NCBI RefSeq assembly: GCF_000298235.1
Contig: NZ_BAHE01000007.1
Span: 1-64,000, forward strand
Source of the DNA: Gordonia namibiensis NBRC 108229
Lineage (GTDB): Bacteria; Actinomycetota; Actinomycetes; Mycobacteriales; Mycobacteriaceae
Direction of reading: 5' to 3'
Length of the DNA stretch: 64,000 nucleotides
Position 1 is the first letter of the stretch. Each line of letters begins with the position of its first letter. A model generated the notes under the pieces. It searched no databases and had not been told where the DNA came from. It saw nothing but the letters and a program-made list of their open reading frames with translations. Shown one piece after another: positions 46,579 to 54,764 of the stretch. Made by a program: the position numbers and the translations under genes.

Positions 46579-47715
46579 TCAACATCCCGGGATCGGCAGT
46601 CGGAGGAGTTCACCGGAGACGACGCCCCGGACGGTCCGGGCGGCGACGACACCCCAGGCGAGGACCAGCACCGCGAAACCGGCGACCGCCGCGACCTCGA
46701 ACACCGGTCCGCCCAGGGTGAGCGCCAGCGCGGAGGAACCGGTCACGTAGGTGCCCATCGGGAAGGTGAACGACCACCACGTCATCGCGAACGGCATACC
46801 CGCACGAGCGGTGCGGACGGTGAGCCGCGCGGCGACGAGAATCCAGACCGTGGCGACCGCCCACACGACGAGCCCATAGGCGACCGCGAACTCGTGCATC
46901 GCTCCCGCAACCGAGGCGGACACAGCGTCGGGCGCCACGTGGGCGAGCAGACACACCGCCGTGACCGACTGCCCGAGCGGGCCCAACACAATCCACCAGG
47001 TGGGCATCATGGTCGCGGCGCCGTGGTCGCCGGTCCGGAACCGACGGACCAGGGCGACCAGGATGGGCGTCGCGGCGACCACCGCCAGTCCGAACATCGC
47101 GAACCCGACCCCGAGAACCAGGGTCCGTGCCCACCCGGCGCCGAGCTGACCGGCCAGGATCGCCGCGGCCGACGCCGACACCATCGGCGCCACGACCGGC
47201 ATCAGCCAGCCGCCGAACGCCTCCCCGACGTGAGCACGCCGCAAGATCAGGTGCCGGTACGGGATGACCAGCGCGGTCACCACGCCGCCGAGCGTGCCGA
47301 CGATCCAGCACACGACATCGACGCCGACGGCAACGTCTCGGCCGACGACCCCGACGCCGACCAGGAGAGTGCTGGTCCCCACCGTCATGACGGCCATCGG
47401 CACCGCACCGTAGAAGTGCGCGACGACGCGGTGATCGTGGTGGCTGCGAGCGACAGCGGGGTCCATCAGCCAGTGGCCGATCGTGGTGATGACCACGCCC
47501 CCGAACACGACGCAGGCAAGCATCCAGAACCCGGCGGCCACGACGCTCAGGACGGCCGGCTGCCAGGGCAGGCCGTGCGCGGCGATGGCGATGATCCCCG
47601 TGCCCATCACCGCCGCGAACCAGTTCGGCGGGAAGTAGGTGACCCGGGCGCGCACTCCGCGCGCGGTGCCGGGCAGAGAGCCGGCCGGGGTCGGGCGAGC
47701 GGTCATCGTGGTCAT
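46579..47715 (-). CDS. TDT/SLAC1-family transporter
   Basis: This 378-residue protein has about ten membrane helices beginning after RVTYFPPNWFAAVMGTGIIA, the TDT/TehA-like signature with an FPPNWFA start. TDT transporters export or import anions such as malate, sulfite or tellurite. The ATG at 47715 gives the conserved start; a longer upstream frame is not conserved. It diverges from a LysR regulator across 108 bases and is probably controlled by it. Confidence 0.82.
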   Translation of the reverse strand: MTTMTARPTPAGSLPGTARGVRARVTYFPPNWFAAVMGTGIIAIAAHGLPWQPAVLSVVAAGFWMLACVVFGGVVITTIGHWLMDPAVARSHHDHRVVAHFYGAVPMAVMTVGTSTLLVGVGVVGRDVAVGVDVVCWIVGTLGGVVTALVIPYRHLILRRAHVGEAFGGWLMPVVAPMVSASAAAILAGQLGAGWARTLVLGVGFAMFGLAVVAATPILVALVRRFRTGDHGAATMMPTWWIVLGPLGQSVTAVCLLAHVAPDAVSASVAGAMHEFAVAYGLVVWAVATVWILVAARLTVRTARAGMPFAMTWWSFTFPMGTYVTGSSALALTLGGPVFEVAAVAGFAVLVLAWGVVAARTVRGVVSGELLRLPIPGC

Positions 47716-47797
47716 GTCCACCACGATCGCGTGGATGCCGCGCCCCCGGTAGAGCCCGAATCGTTGGAAGGTCACAAACTCCGCTTGTAGCTGGGGT

Positions 47798-47818
47798 ACC
47801 AACGACGGTTGTACCCTC
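47798..47818. promoter_or_regulatory. inverted repeat in the TDT/LysR intergenic region
   Basis: GGTACCAAC and GTTGTACC form an imperfect inverted repeat about 10-25 bases upstream of the LysR start and 80-105 bases from the TDT start. The location and form suit a LysR-type binding site. Only one site is visible. Confidence 0.4.
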
Positions 47819-47823
47819 GGACG

Positions 47824-48741
47824 ATGGTTCTCAGTCCGCGGATGCCCGACCTCGCCTCGTTGGAGACCCTGCAGGCGGTCGTCAGCACGGGCAGTCTCAA
47901 TGCGGCGGCCGGCGAGCTCGGTGTCACCCAGCAGGCGGTGTCGGCACGTATCCGCGCGATGGAGACCCAGCTGGGCGTCGGACTGCTGACACGAACACCA
48001 CGCGGATCGGTCCCGACCCAGTCCGGCCGGCTCGTCGCCGAGTGGGCCGACCGGTTGCTCACGCTGGCAGGCGAATTCGACGCCGGGCTCGCCGCGCTGC
48101 GGCTGGAGAGGCGCGATCAGCTGCGGCTGGCCGCGAGCCTCACCGTCGCGGAGCATCTCCTCCCCCGCTGGCTTGTGTCCTTCGCCTCCCAGCACGAACC
48201 CGCGCCGAAGGTGTCGTTCACCGCCGCCAACTCCGACCACGTCTGCACACTGGTGCGCGACGGCGAGGTCGAACTCGGGTTCGTCGAGGGACCTCGGGTG
48301 GCGCCCGGACTCCGGAGCCGGACGATCGCACGTGACGAGCTCGTCGTCGTCGTGCCGCCCGATCATCCGTGGACTCGTAGCCGCCGTCGGATCGGGGCCG
48401 CCGATCTCGCCGGTACCGCGCTCGTGACCCGCGAGGAGGGCTCGGGCACGCGCGAGTTCTTCGAACGCGCTCTCACGCGGGCGCTGGGACCGTCCCGCGA
48501 GATCACCGCACCGGTGCTGGAACTGTCGACCACGGCGTCGGTGCGCGCCGCAGTCATCGCGGGGGCCGGGCCGGCCGTGCTCAGCAACCTGTCGGTCGCC
48601 GACGATCTCGGCCGACGGCTGGTCCGTATCCCGATCGACGACCTCGATCTCGAACGTCAGCTACGCGCGGTGTGGTCATCCGGTCCTCAACCCAATGCCG
48701 GTGCAGCCCGGCACTTCCTGGCACATATCGGCCGATCCTGA
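47824..48741 (+). CDS. LysR-family transcriptional regulator
   Basis: This 305-residue regulator has the LysR N-terminal HTH (LETLQAVVSTGSLNAAAGEL, then VTQQAVSARIRAMETQLG) and a periplasmic-binding-like effector domain. The ATG at 47824 starts MVLSPRMPDL. It diverges from the TDT transporter and probably regulates it, which is a common pairing. The effector is unknown. Four bases separate its stop from the convergent NTF2-like gene. Confidence 0.88.
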   Translation: MVLSPRMPDLASLETLQAVVSTGSLNAAAGELGVTQQAVSARIRAMETQLGVGLLTRTPRGSVPTQSGRLVAEWADRLLTLAGEFDAGLAALRLERRDQLRLAASLTVAEHLLPRWLVSFASQHEPAPKVSFTAANSDHVCTLVRDGEVELGFVEGPRVAPGLRSRTIARDELVVVVPPDHPWTRSRRRIGAADLAGTALVTREEGSGTREFFERALTRALGPSREITAPVLELSTTASVRAAVIAGAGPAVLSNLSVADDLGRRLVRIPIDDLDLERQLRAVWSSGPQPNAGAARHFLAHIGRS

Positions 48742-48745
48742 ACAC

Positions 48746-49261
48746 TCAGGAAGAGGCGCGGTCCTCGACATCGGTCCCGTGGGCACCCGCGTTGAGCAGG
48801 TGATGCGCCTCGGGATTCCCATCGAGGGCACGGCTGGTACGCCGGGCGACCTTCCAGCCGGCCTCGGTACGCACGAACCTCCAGTGATGCGCGGTGGCGC
48901 GGAGAACGCGGAACCCCTTGTCGCCGGACAGGACCAGAAGTGAGTGGCTGGCGGCGATCGCCTCGTCGGCGTCGACGTTCACATGAACCGCACCCTGGAG
49001 ATGTGTGCAGCCGCGGGCGATGAGTCCTTGATGTGCGTCGGAGCGGACCATCGCGGCGATGTCATCGCGGCCCTGCATGTAGAGGCCGTCGACGTCGTAG
49101 ATGCCGTCGGGCGTCCACAGCGCGGCAACCGCCTCGGCGTCGCCGCTGTCGACGAGCGGTCCGTACGAGGTGACCAGGCGGGTGATCTCCCGTTCGTCGG
49201 CAAGAAGCCGAACAGTGTCCTCGAGCTGGGTCATCTTCTCTTCGATCGTCATCGCGTTCAC
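48746..49261 (-). CDS. NTF2/SnoaL-like protein
   Basis: This 171-residue protein has the SnoaL-like start REITRLVTSYGPLVDSGD and a middle HWRFVRTEAGWKVARRTSRA strand typical of the fold. The GTG start overlaps the stop of the LLM-type gene by four bases (GTGA), so it is translated with it. NTF2-like proteins can be isomerases, dehydratases or ligand-binding accessories and are frequent in steroid clusters. The reaction is unknown. Confidence 0.75.
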   Translation of the reverse strand: MNAMTIEEKMTQLEDTVRLLADEREITRLVTSYGPLVDSGDAEAVAALWTPDGIYDVDGLYMQGRDDIAAMVRSDAHQGLIARGCTHLQGAVHVNVDADEAIAASHSLLVLSGDKGFRVLRATAHHWRFVRTEAGWKVARRTSRALDGNPEAHHLLNAGAHGTDVEDRASS

Positions 49262-50115
49262 CCCTTCAGTCCGAGTTCGGCGAGTCGTCGCAGCTGACCG
49301 ATGTAGTGGTCGGCCGACGACGCCCGGATCGTCACGCCGACGATCGTCGCACCGGCGGAGCGGGTCTTCTCCAGCTCTGCGGCGGTGCCCTCGGCGTCCT
49401 CCGGATCGAGCGGCCCCGCGCCGAGCACCACCTCGAAACCGTGCGGGACCTCGACCGCGTCGAGCATCTCCCGGAGTCGGGACCGGCCCAGTCCGAACGG
49501 AACCCAGCCGTCACCGAGCTCGACGGCCCGCCGCAGGGACCGACTCGTTCGTCCGCCGACCCAGATCGGCACCCGTTGCTGTACCGCACACGGTTCGACG
49601 ATCGAGCCGCCGAACTCATAGTGGGTGCCCTGATATTCCGGTTCGGAGGCCGACAACGAGGCGCGCAGCGCGCGCATCGCGTCGTCGGCGCGATCACCGC
49701 GACCACCGAACTCGACACCGAGGAGATCGAACTCCTCACGCAGTGAACCGACTCCGACGCCGAGCGTCACCCGTCCCCCGCTGATGGTGTCGAGCGTCCC
49801 GTAGCGTTTCGCGATCTCCAGGGGATGGTGGTACCCGAGCACCAGCACCTGGGTGAGGAACCGGATGGTCCGCGTTCGTCCCGCGAGGAACCCGAAGAAG
49901 GACAACGGGTCCCAGTAGGTACCGCCGCGCTGGGCAGCGATCGCGGTGGGCACTGCGACGTGCTCGCTGCAGGTGAGGTACTCGAAACCCAGTTCGTCCG
50001 CGGCCGCGGCGATGTCGGCGAGTTCGGCGATCCCCGCGGTCGCCTCCCACTCACCTGCGACACCCGGCAAACGCGTGACGATCGGGCTGGTGATGCCGAG
50101 GCGATAGTCAGGCAG
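49258..50115 (-). CDS. LLM-class F420-dependent oxidoreductase
   Basis: This protein of about 285 residues has the LLM layout: GFEYLTCSEHV near the N-terminus, LVLGYHHPLEIAKRYGTLD, GRVTLGVGVGSLREEF and a C-terminal RVPIWVGGRTSRSL. Such enzymes use F420 or FMN to oxidise alcohols or reduce enones. The start is unusual: AAAGGAG lies six bases before a CTG at 50115 that begins the conserved PDYRLGITSP. A TTG at 50145 lies inside a repeat. It follows the SDR in the hsaE operon direction and shares four bases with the NTF2-like gene. Confidence 0.8.
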   Translation of the reverse strand: MPDYRLGITSPIVTRLPGVAGEWEATAGIAELADIAAAADELGFEYLTCSEHVAVPTAIAAQRGGTYWDPLSFFGFLAGRTRTIRFLTQVLVLGYHHPLEIAKRYGTLDTISGGRVTLGVGVGSLREEFDLLGVEFGGRGDRADDAMRALRASLSASEPEYQGTHYEFGGSIVEPCAVQQRVPIWVGGRTSRSLRRAVELGDGWVPFGLGRSRLREMLDAVEVPHGFEVVLGAGPLDPEDAEGTAAELEKTRSAGATIVGVTIRASSADHYIGQLRRLAELGLKG

Positions 50116-50132
50116 GGTCGGCTCCTTTCGAT

Positions 50133-50258
50133 ACGCCCTCCGCAAGCTCCGGGCTACTCAAGGAGCAGAAACATGCGCCCTCCGCAGGCTCCGGGCTACT
50201 CAAGGAGCAAAAACATACGCCCTCCGCAAGCTCCGGGCTACTCAAGGAGCAGATGATG
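50133..50258. repeat. 42-bp tandem repeat before the LLM gene
   Basis: Three consecutive 42-base units (50133-50174, 50175-50216, 50217-50258) share CGCCCTCCGCAAGCTCCGGG and CTACTCAAGGAGCA. They lie between the SDR and LLM genes on the minus strand. The last unit overlaps the 3' end of the SDR and the first covers a possible TTG start of the LLM gene. The changes among units are few. Confidence 0.9.
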
Positions 50259-51084
50259 CGGCCTTCTGCGGGAACAATTTCAGCATCGCCTCATGCTGGG
50301 CCAGGATCAGACTGCGGCGGTCGGGTCCGTTGATCTTCTCCGCCCGGCGGGCGTTGCCGCCGGCCACCCACACCGGGCCGTCGGCGAGATGCTCGAGACC
50401 CTCGCGGGCGACGTCGTCGGGCTCGCTCGCCTTCAGCGGCCCGCCGAGGTTCATCCCGGCCCGTTCCATCGCGGGTGTACGCGTCACTCCCAGAACGAGT
50501 TCGAGGACGTCGACACCGTGGTCGCGCAGCTCGAGCCACAGGGATTCGGCGAACACGCGCCCGAAAGCCTTGACCGCGCCGTAGATCGAGAGATGCTTGC
50601 CGCCCAGGTAACCGCTCATGGAACCGACGAGCAGCAGCCCACCACTCCCCCGGGCCCGCAACCGGGCACCGAAGTGGTGCACGAGTGCGAGCTGGGCGGT
50701 GATGTTCAGATCGATGACGGTCTGGAACTTCTCGAGGTCACCCTCCACGAAGTCGGCACCGTAGGTGTTGGCGCCGGCGTTGTAGACGAGCAACCCGACA
50801 TCGAGATCGGCGGTGGCGGAGATTATTTCATCGATCGCCGAGGGGTCGGTCAGGTCGACCGACAGGGTCAGCGCCTGAACGCCGCGGGCCCGGACCTCGG
50901 CAGCCGTTTCTTCGAGCGGTCCGGGTTTACGCGCGATGAGTACGAGATTGACCCCGGCGTCGGCGAGCTGGTGGGCGAACGAGGCGCCCACGCCCTCCGA
51001 ACCGCCGGCGATCACCGCCCACGGGCCGTACTTCGTCGCGTCGAAGCCGGATCCGAAACCGTCAGGACTCTCAGACACCGGCAT
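50242..51084 (-). CDS. short-chain dehydrogenase in the hsaE operon
   Basis: This 280-residue SDR has [20 protein letters not shown] for NAD(P), YNAG for NNAG, and a catalytic [20 protein letters not shown] set. It probably handles a hydroxyl or keto group on a steroid-derived intermediate. The ATG overlaps the hsaF stop by 14 bases, so it is translated with hsaF. Its 3' end runs into the 42-bp repeat, so the last five or so residues are repeat-encoded. Confidence 0.87.
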   Translation of the reverse strand: MPVSESPDGFGSGFDATKYGPWAVIAGGSEGVGASFAHQLADAGVNLVLIARKPGPLEETAAEVRARGVQALTLSVDLTDPSAIDEIISATADLDVGLLVYNAGANTYGADFVEGDLEKFQTVIDLNITAQLALVHHFGARLRARGSGGLLLVGSMSGYLGGKHLSIYGAVKAFGRVFAESLWLELRDHGVDVLELVLGVTRTPAMERAGMNLGGPLKASEPDDVAREGLEHLADGPVWVAGGNARRAEKINGPDRRSLILAQHEAMLKLFPQKAASSAP

Positions 51085-52165
51085 TCGCGTCTTGCTTCTT
51101 CTTCAGCTCCAGCGCGATGTCGATGAGCTGGTCCTCCTGGCCGCCGACGAGCTTGCGGGCGCCTGCCTCGAGGAGGATCTCGGCGGCTGAGACGCCGTAG
51201 CGCTCGGCGTGACCCTCGGCGTGCTTGAGGAACGAGCTGTAGCAGCCCGCGTAGCCCATCATCATCGCCGGTCGGTCCACCAGGCACTCCGACGGCATGG
51301 CCGGGCGGACCACGTCCTGTGCGACGTCGGCGATCTTCATGAAGTCGACTCCGGTGGTGATGCCGAGCTTGTCGCACACACCGACGAAGGCCTCGGTGGG
51401 CGTGTTGCCCGCACCGGCACCGAAGCGTCGGATGGAACCGTCGATCTGCTGGGCGCCCGCACGAATCGCGTTGACCGAGTTGGCGATCGCGATGTCGAGG
51501 TTCTCGTGCCCGTGGAACCCGACCTGGGCGTCGTTGCCGAGTTCGGCGACCAGCGCCTCGACCCGGACGGTGACGTCCTCGAGGACCAGCGCGCCCGCGG
51601 AGTCGACGACGTACACACACTGGCAGCCGGCGTCGGCCATGATGCGGGCCTGCTTGGCGATGACCTCCGGCGGCTGACTGTGGCTCATCATCAGGAAGCC
51701 GACGGTCTCGAGGCCGAGGTCGCGCGCGAGGCCGAAGTGCTGAATGGAGACGTCGGCCTCGGTGCAGTGGGTGGCGATGCGGCAGATCTGGCCGCCGTTG
51801 TCCTGGGCGGCGCGGATGTCATCCTTGGTGCCCAGACCGGGCAGCATCAGGAAGGCGATCTTGGCCCGCTTGGCGGTCTCGGCCGCGGCCTTGATGAGCT
51901 GCTGCTCAGGGGTTTTGGAGAACCCGTAGTTGAACGACGAGCCGCCGAGGCCGTCGCCGTGGGTCACCTCGATGACCGGCACGCCGGCCTCGTCGAGGCC
52001 GCCGACGATCGCCCGGACCTCCTCCTCGGTGAACTGGTGACGCTTGTGATGACTGCCGTCACGCAGCGAGGAATCGGTGATGCGGATGTCGAGAGTGTCG
52101 GAGTACTTGCGCGCGTTCGCCATCAGCTTCGGGTCGCGCGGTGTCAGAACCACGTTGGTGCTCAT
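51071..52165 (-). CDS. hsaF: 4-hydroxy-2-oxohexanoate aldolase
   Basis: This 364-residue aldolase has the SLRDGSHH motif with catalytic Arg35 and metal ligand Asp36, and the GFHGHEN metal histidines. HsaF cleaves 4-hydroxy-2-oxohexanoate to pyruvate and propanal and passes the aldehyde to HsaG. Its start overlaps the hsaG stop by four bases. Confidence 0.95.
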   Translation of the reverse strand: MSTNVVLTPRDPKLMANARKYSDTLDIRITDSSLRDGSHHKRHQFTEEEVRAIVGGLDEAGVPVIEVTHGDGLGGSSFNYGFSKTPEQQLIKAAAETAKRAKIAFLMLPGLGTKDDIRAAQDNGGQICRIATHCTEADVSIQHFGLARDLGLETVGFLMMSHSQPPEVIAKQARIMADAGCQCVYVVDSAGALVLEDVTVRVEALVAELGNDAQVGFHGHENLDIAIANSVNAIRAGAQQIDGSIRRFGAGAGNTPTEAFVGVCDKLGITTGVDFMKIADVAQDVVRPAMPSECLVDRPAMMMGYAGCYSSFLKHAEGHAERYGVSAAEILLEAGARKLVGGQEDQLIDIALELKKKQDANAGV

Positions 52166-53067
52166 GCGGGGACTCCCAACTTCTTCTTCGCGAGTTCTTC
52201 GCCGACCTTGGTCGCGGCGGCGGTCATGATGTCCAGGTTGCCGGCGTAGGGCGGCAGGAAGTCGCCCGCACCCTCGACCTCCACGAAGATCGACACGCGC
52301 GCGTAGCCGCCGTTCAGGACGCTCGGCGGGTCGAACTGCGGGTCCTGCAGGAGGCGGTAACCCGGCACGTACTGCTGGATCTCCTTCTCGCGCCGGTGGA
52401 TCGACTCCGCGATGGCGTCGGTGTCGGCATCCTCGGGAATCGCGCAGAAGATGGTGTCGCGCATGATCATCGGCGGGTCGGCGGGGTTGAGGATGATGAT
52501 CGCCTTGCCGCGCTGGGCGCCACCGATCGTCTCCACTCCCGCCGAGGTCGTCGCGGTGAACTCGTCGATGTTGGCGCGGGTGCCCGGACCGGCCGAGACC
52601 GAGGCGACCGACGCGACGATCTCCGCGTACGGGACCGGGACGACGGACGAGACCGCGTGCACCATCGGGATCGTCGCCTGCCCACCGCAGGTGATCATGT
52701 TGGTGTTCGGGGCGTCGAGGTGTTCGCGCAGGTTGGCCGGCGGGACCACGGCGGGTCCGACCGCTGCCGGGGTGAGATCCACCGCGGTGATCCCGGCGGC
52801 CTCGTACTTCGGGGCGTACTCACGGTGCACGTAGGCCGAGGTGGCCTCGAAGATGAGATCGGGCTTGTCCTGCGACCCGAGGAGTTCGTCCGCACCACCG
52901 CTCATCGTGATGAGCCCGTGGTCGGCGGCGCGCTTCATGCCCTCCGAGTCGGGGTCGATGCCGACCATCCATCGGGGTTCGATGACCTCCGAACGCTCCA
53001 GCTTGTACATCAGGTCGGTGCCGATGTTGCCCGATCCGATGATCGCCGCGGTCAGTTTTGCCGCCAC
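52162..53067 (-). CDS. hsaG: acylating propanal dehydrogenase
   Basis: This 301-residue enzyme has an N-terminal Rossmann [13 protein letters not shown] and a catalytic Cys127 in [11 protein letters not shown]. HsaG, in complex with HsaF, oxidises propanal with CoA and NAD to propionyl-CoA. The gene starts 36 bases after hsaE and overlaps hsaF. Confidence 0.95.
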   Translation of the reverse strand: MAAKLTAAIIGSGNIGTDLMYKLERSEVIEPRWMVGIDPDSEGMKRAADHGLITMSGGADELLGSQDKPDLIFEATSAYVHREYAPKYEAAGITAVDLTPAAVGPAVVPPANLREHLDAPNTNMITCGGQATIPMVHAVSSVVPVPYAEIVASVASVSAGPGTRANIDEFTATTSAGVETIGGAQRGKAIIILNPADPPMIMRDTIFCAIPEDADTDAIAESIHRREKEIQQYVPGYRLLQDPQFDPPSVLNGGYARVSIFVEVEGAGDFLPPYAGNLDIMTAAATKVGEELAKKKLGVPA

Positions 53068-53103
53068 GTGGACCCTCCTCTTGCTAGTGAAGTCTGTTGA
53101 ATG

Positions 53104-53892
53104 TCAGGTGAAGTCGAGGGTGACCGAACCGAGGCCGGCGAATTCGGCCACGAAGTGGTCACCCGAGGAGATGTCGATCGCCCGCGTCGCCGTGCCGGGC
53201 AGGATCACATCGCCCTTGCGCAGCCGGACGCCGAAGCTGTCCACCTTGCGCGCCAGCCACGACACCGCGTTCAACGGATGACCCAGCACCGCGGACGAAT
53301 TGCCCTTCGCGACGATCTCCCCGTTACGATGCAGGACCGCGTCGATGTCGCCGGTGTCGATCTCGCTGATCGGGACACGCTGCTGTCCGAGAATCCAGCC
53401 GCATGACGAGGCGTTGTCGGCGATGGTGTCGCACAGCGTGATCTTCCAGTCCTTGATGCGGGAGTCGATGAGCTCGATCGAGGGCACCACCCACTCGACC
53501 GCGGCGATGACATCGTCGTTGGTGCATCCCTCGCCGGGTAGATCCTCGCCCAGGATGAACCCGACCTCCACCTCGACCCGCGGGAAGCACAGCTTCTTCG
53601 CGTCGATGGGGGTCTCCTCGAAGTACTGCATCTCGTCGAGGAGGTGACCGTAGTCCGGCTCGTCGACGCCCATCATCTTCTGCATCGCCTCGGAGGCGAG
53701 GCCGACCTTGTGTCCGGCGACCTTGGCCCCGGCGTCGAGACGCTTGCCGATGTTGATCAGCTGGATCTCGTAGGCGTCGACCACGTCGAGGTCGGGATGG
53801 GTGTCCGTAGGACGGTCGATGGCCGTCGCCGACGTCTCCGCTTTCCACAGCTGCGCCGCAATCTGCTCGCGAACGTGCTGGTCAACCGCCAT
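53104..53892 (-). CDS. hsaE: 2-hydroxyhexa-2,4-dienoate hydratase
   Basis: This 262-residue 2-keto-4-pentenoate hydratase has GHKVGLASEAMQKMMGVDEP and the acidic metal-binding RVEVEVGFILGEDL. HsaE hydrates the dienoate released by HsaD, giving 4-hydroxy-2-oxohexanoate. The length matches the mycobacterial protein. It starts the hsaE-hsaG-hsaF-SDR operon, just downstream of a pair of KstR boxes. Confidence 0.94.
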   Translation of the reverse strand: MAVDQHVREQIAAQLWKAETSATAIDRPTDTHPDLDVVDAYEIQLINIGKRLDAGAKVAGHKVGLASEAMQKMMGVDEPDYGHLLDEMQYFEETPIDAKKLCFPRVEVEVGFILGEDLPGEGCTNDDVIAAVEWVVPSIELIDSRIKDWKITLCDTIADNASSCGWILGQQRVPISEIDTGDIDAVLHRNGEIVAKGNSSAVLGHPLNAVSWLARKVDSFGVRLRKGDVILPGTATRAIDISSGDHFVAEFAGLGSVTLDFT

Positions 53893-53912
53893 TGTGCCCT
53901 CACCTTTCCAAT

Positions 53913-53943
53913 GTGAACGTGTTCTAGTTTAGAACACGTTGCA
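53913..53943. promoter_or_regulatory. paired KstR-type operators upstream of hsaE
   Basis: AACGTGTTCTA (53916-53926) and TAGAACACGTT (53930-53940) are exact complements separated by GTT. The right half, TAGAACACGTTGCA at 53930-53943, fits TnnAACnnGTTnnA exactly; the left half differs at one position. The element lies 21-51 bases upstream of the hsaE start. It should place the operon under KstR control. Confidence 0.8.
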
Positions 53944-54053
53944 TTTTCGGGGCACCCCTCGGTCCGATCGCCCGAAAATCTCTGCCGGCGACCATGTCAC
54001 CATCTCCGCCGCAGCCGTGGCGGCGGTCTTCTCATTCAGCGAGCGAACCGGCG

Positions 54054-54764
54054 TCAGACGCTCAGGTACGCCCTCTCGATCCGGGCTGGATCTGCCCGCA
54101 ACGCCTGGGCGGAGTCGTCGATCGCGATGCTGCCGTGGACGAGGATCCCGGCCCGGTCGGCGATGCTCAGGGCGAGCTGGACGTGCTGTTCGACGAGTAC
54201 GACGGCCATCCCCCGCTCGTCCGCCAGCCTGCGGAGGACGTCGAGGATCTCGTCGACGATCACGGGTGCGAGTCCCATACTCAGCTCGTCGATGAGGAGC
54301 ACTTTGGGTCGCTGCACGATGGCCCGGCCGATGGCGAGCATCTGCTGTTCACCACCGGAGAGTCGTCCCGCCTCGACCCCGAGGCGTTTCCGGAGCGAGG
54401 GGAAGTAACCGAGCACCTCCTCGATCGCCGCGGCACGATCGCCCCGTGCCTTCACCGCGAGGCGCAGGTTCGCGACGGTGGGCAGCTGACGGAACAGAGC
54501 GCGATCATCCGGCACGAGCACCAGTCCCGCCCGCACCGAATCCCGCGGGCGATCGGCCGGCAGGACCTTCCCGTCCACCGTCACCTCACCGGCGAAACGC
54601 GGCACCATTCCGGCGAGGGACATCAGGAGCGTCGTCTTCCCCGCACCGTTCGGCCCGAGGAGACAGGCGATCTGGCCGGCCTCGACGTCGAGGTCGACGT
54701 CCCGGACACACGGACGTTGCCGTACATAGCCCGCGGACAGTCCGCGGCAGCGGAGTGCGGTCAT
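54054..54764 (-). CDS. livF: branched-chain-type ABC transporter ATPase (LivF)
   Basis: This 236-residue ATPase has Walker A LGPNGAGKTTL near residue 37, signature LSGGEQQMLAIGRA and a LivF-type LLIDELSMGLAP. The usual Pro of the Walker B DEP is Leu. It energises the Liv-type permease encoded upstream. The ATG overlaps the end of the LivHMG gene by four bases. It ends the transporter operon, about 160 bases before hsaE. Confidence 0.9.
   Translation of the reverse strand: MTALRCRGLSAGYVRQRPCVRDVDLDVEAGQIACLLGPNGAGKTTLLMSLAGMVPRFAGEVTVDGKVLPADRPRDSVRAGLVLVPDDRALFRQLPTVANLRLAVKARGDRAAAIEEVLGYFPSLRKRLGVEAGRLSGGEQQMLAIGRAIVQRPKVLLIDELSMGLAPVIVDEILDVLRRLADERGMAVVLVEQHVQLALSIADRAGILVHGSIAIDDSAQALRADPARIERAYLSV

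Noticed and set aside
50133..50258. 42-bp repeats as a CRISPR array
   Set aside because: There are no spacers between units and no cas genes nearby.
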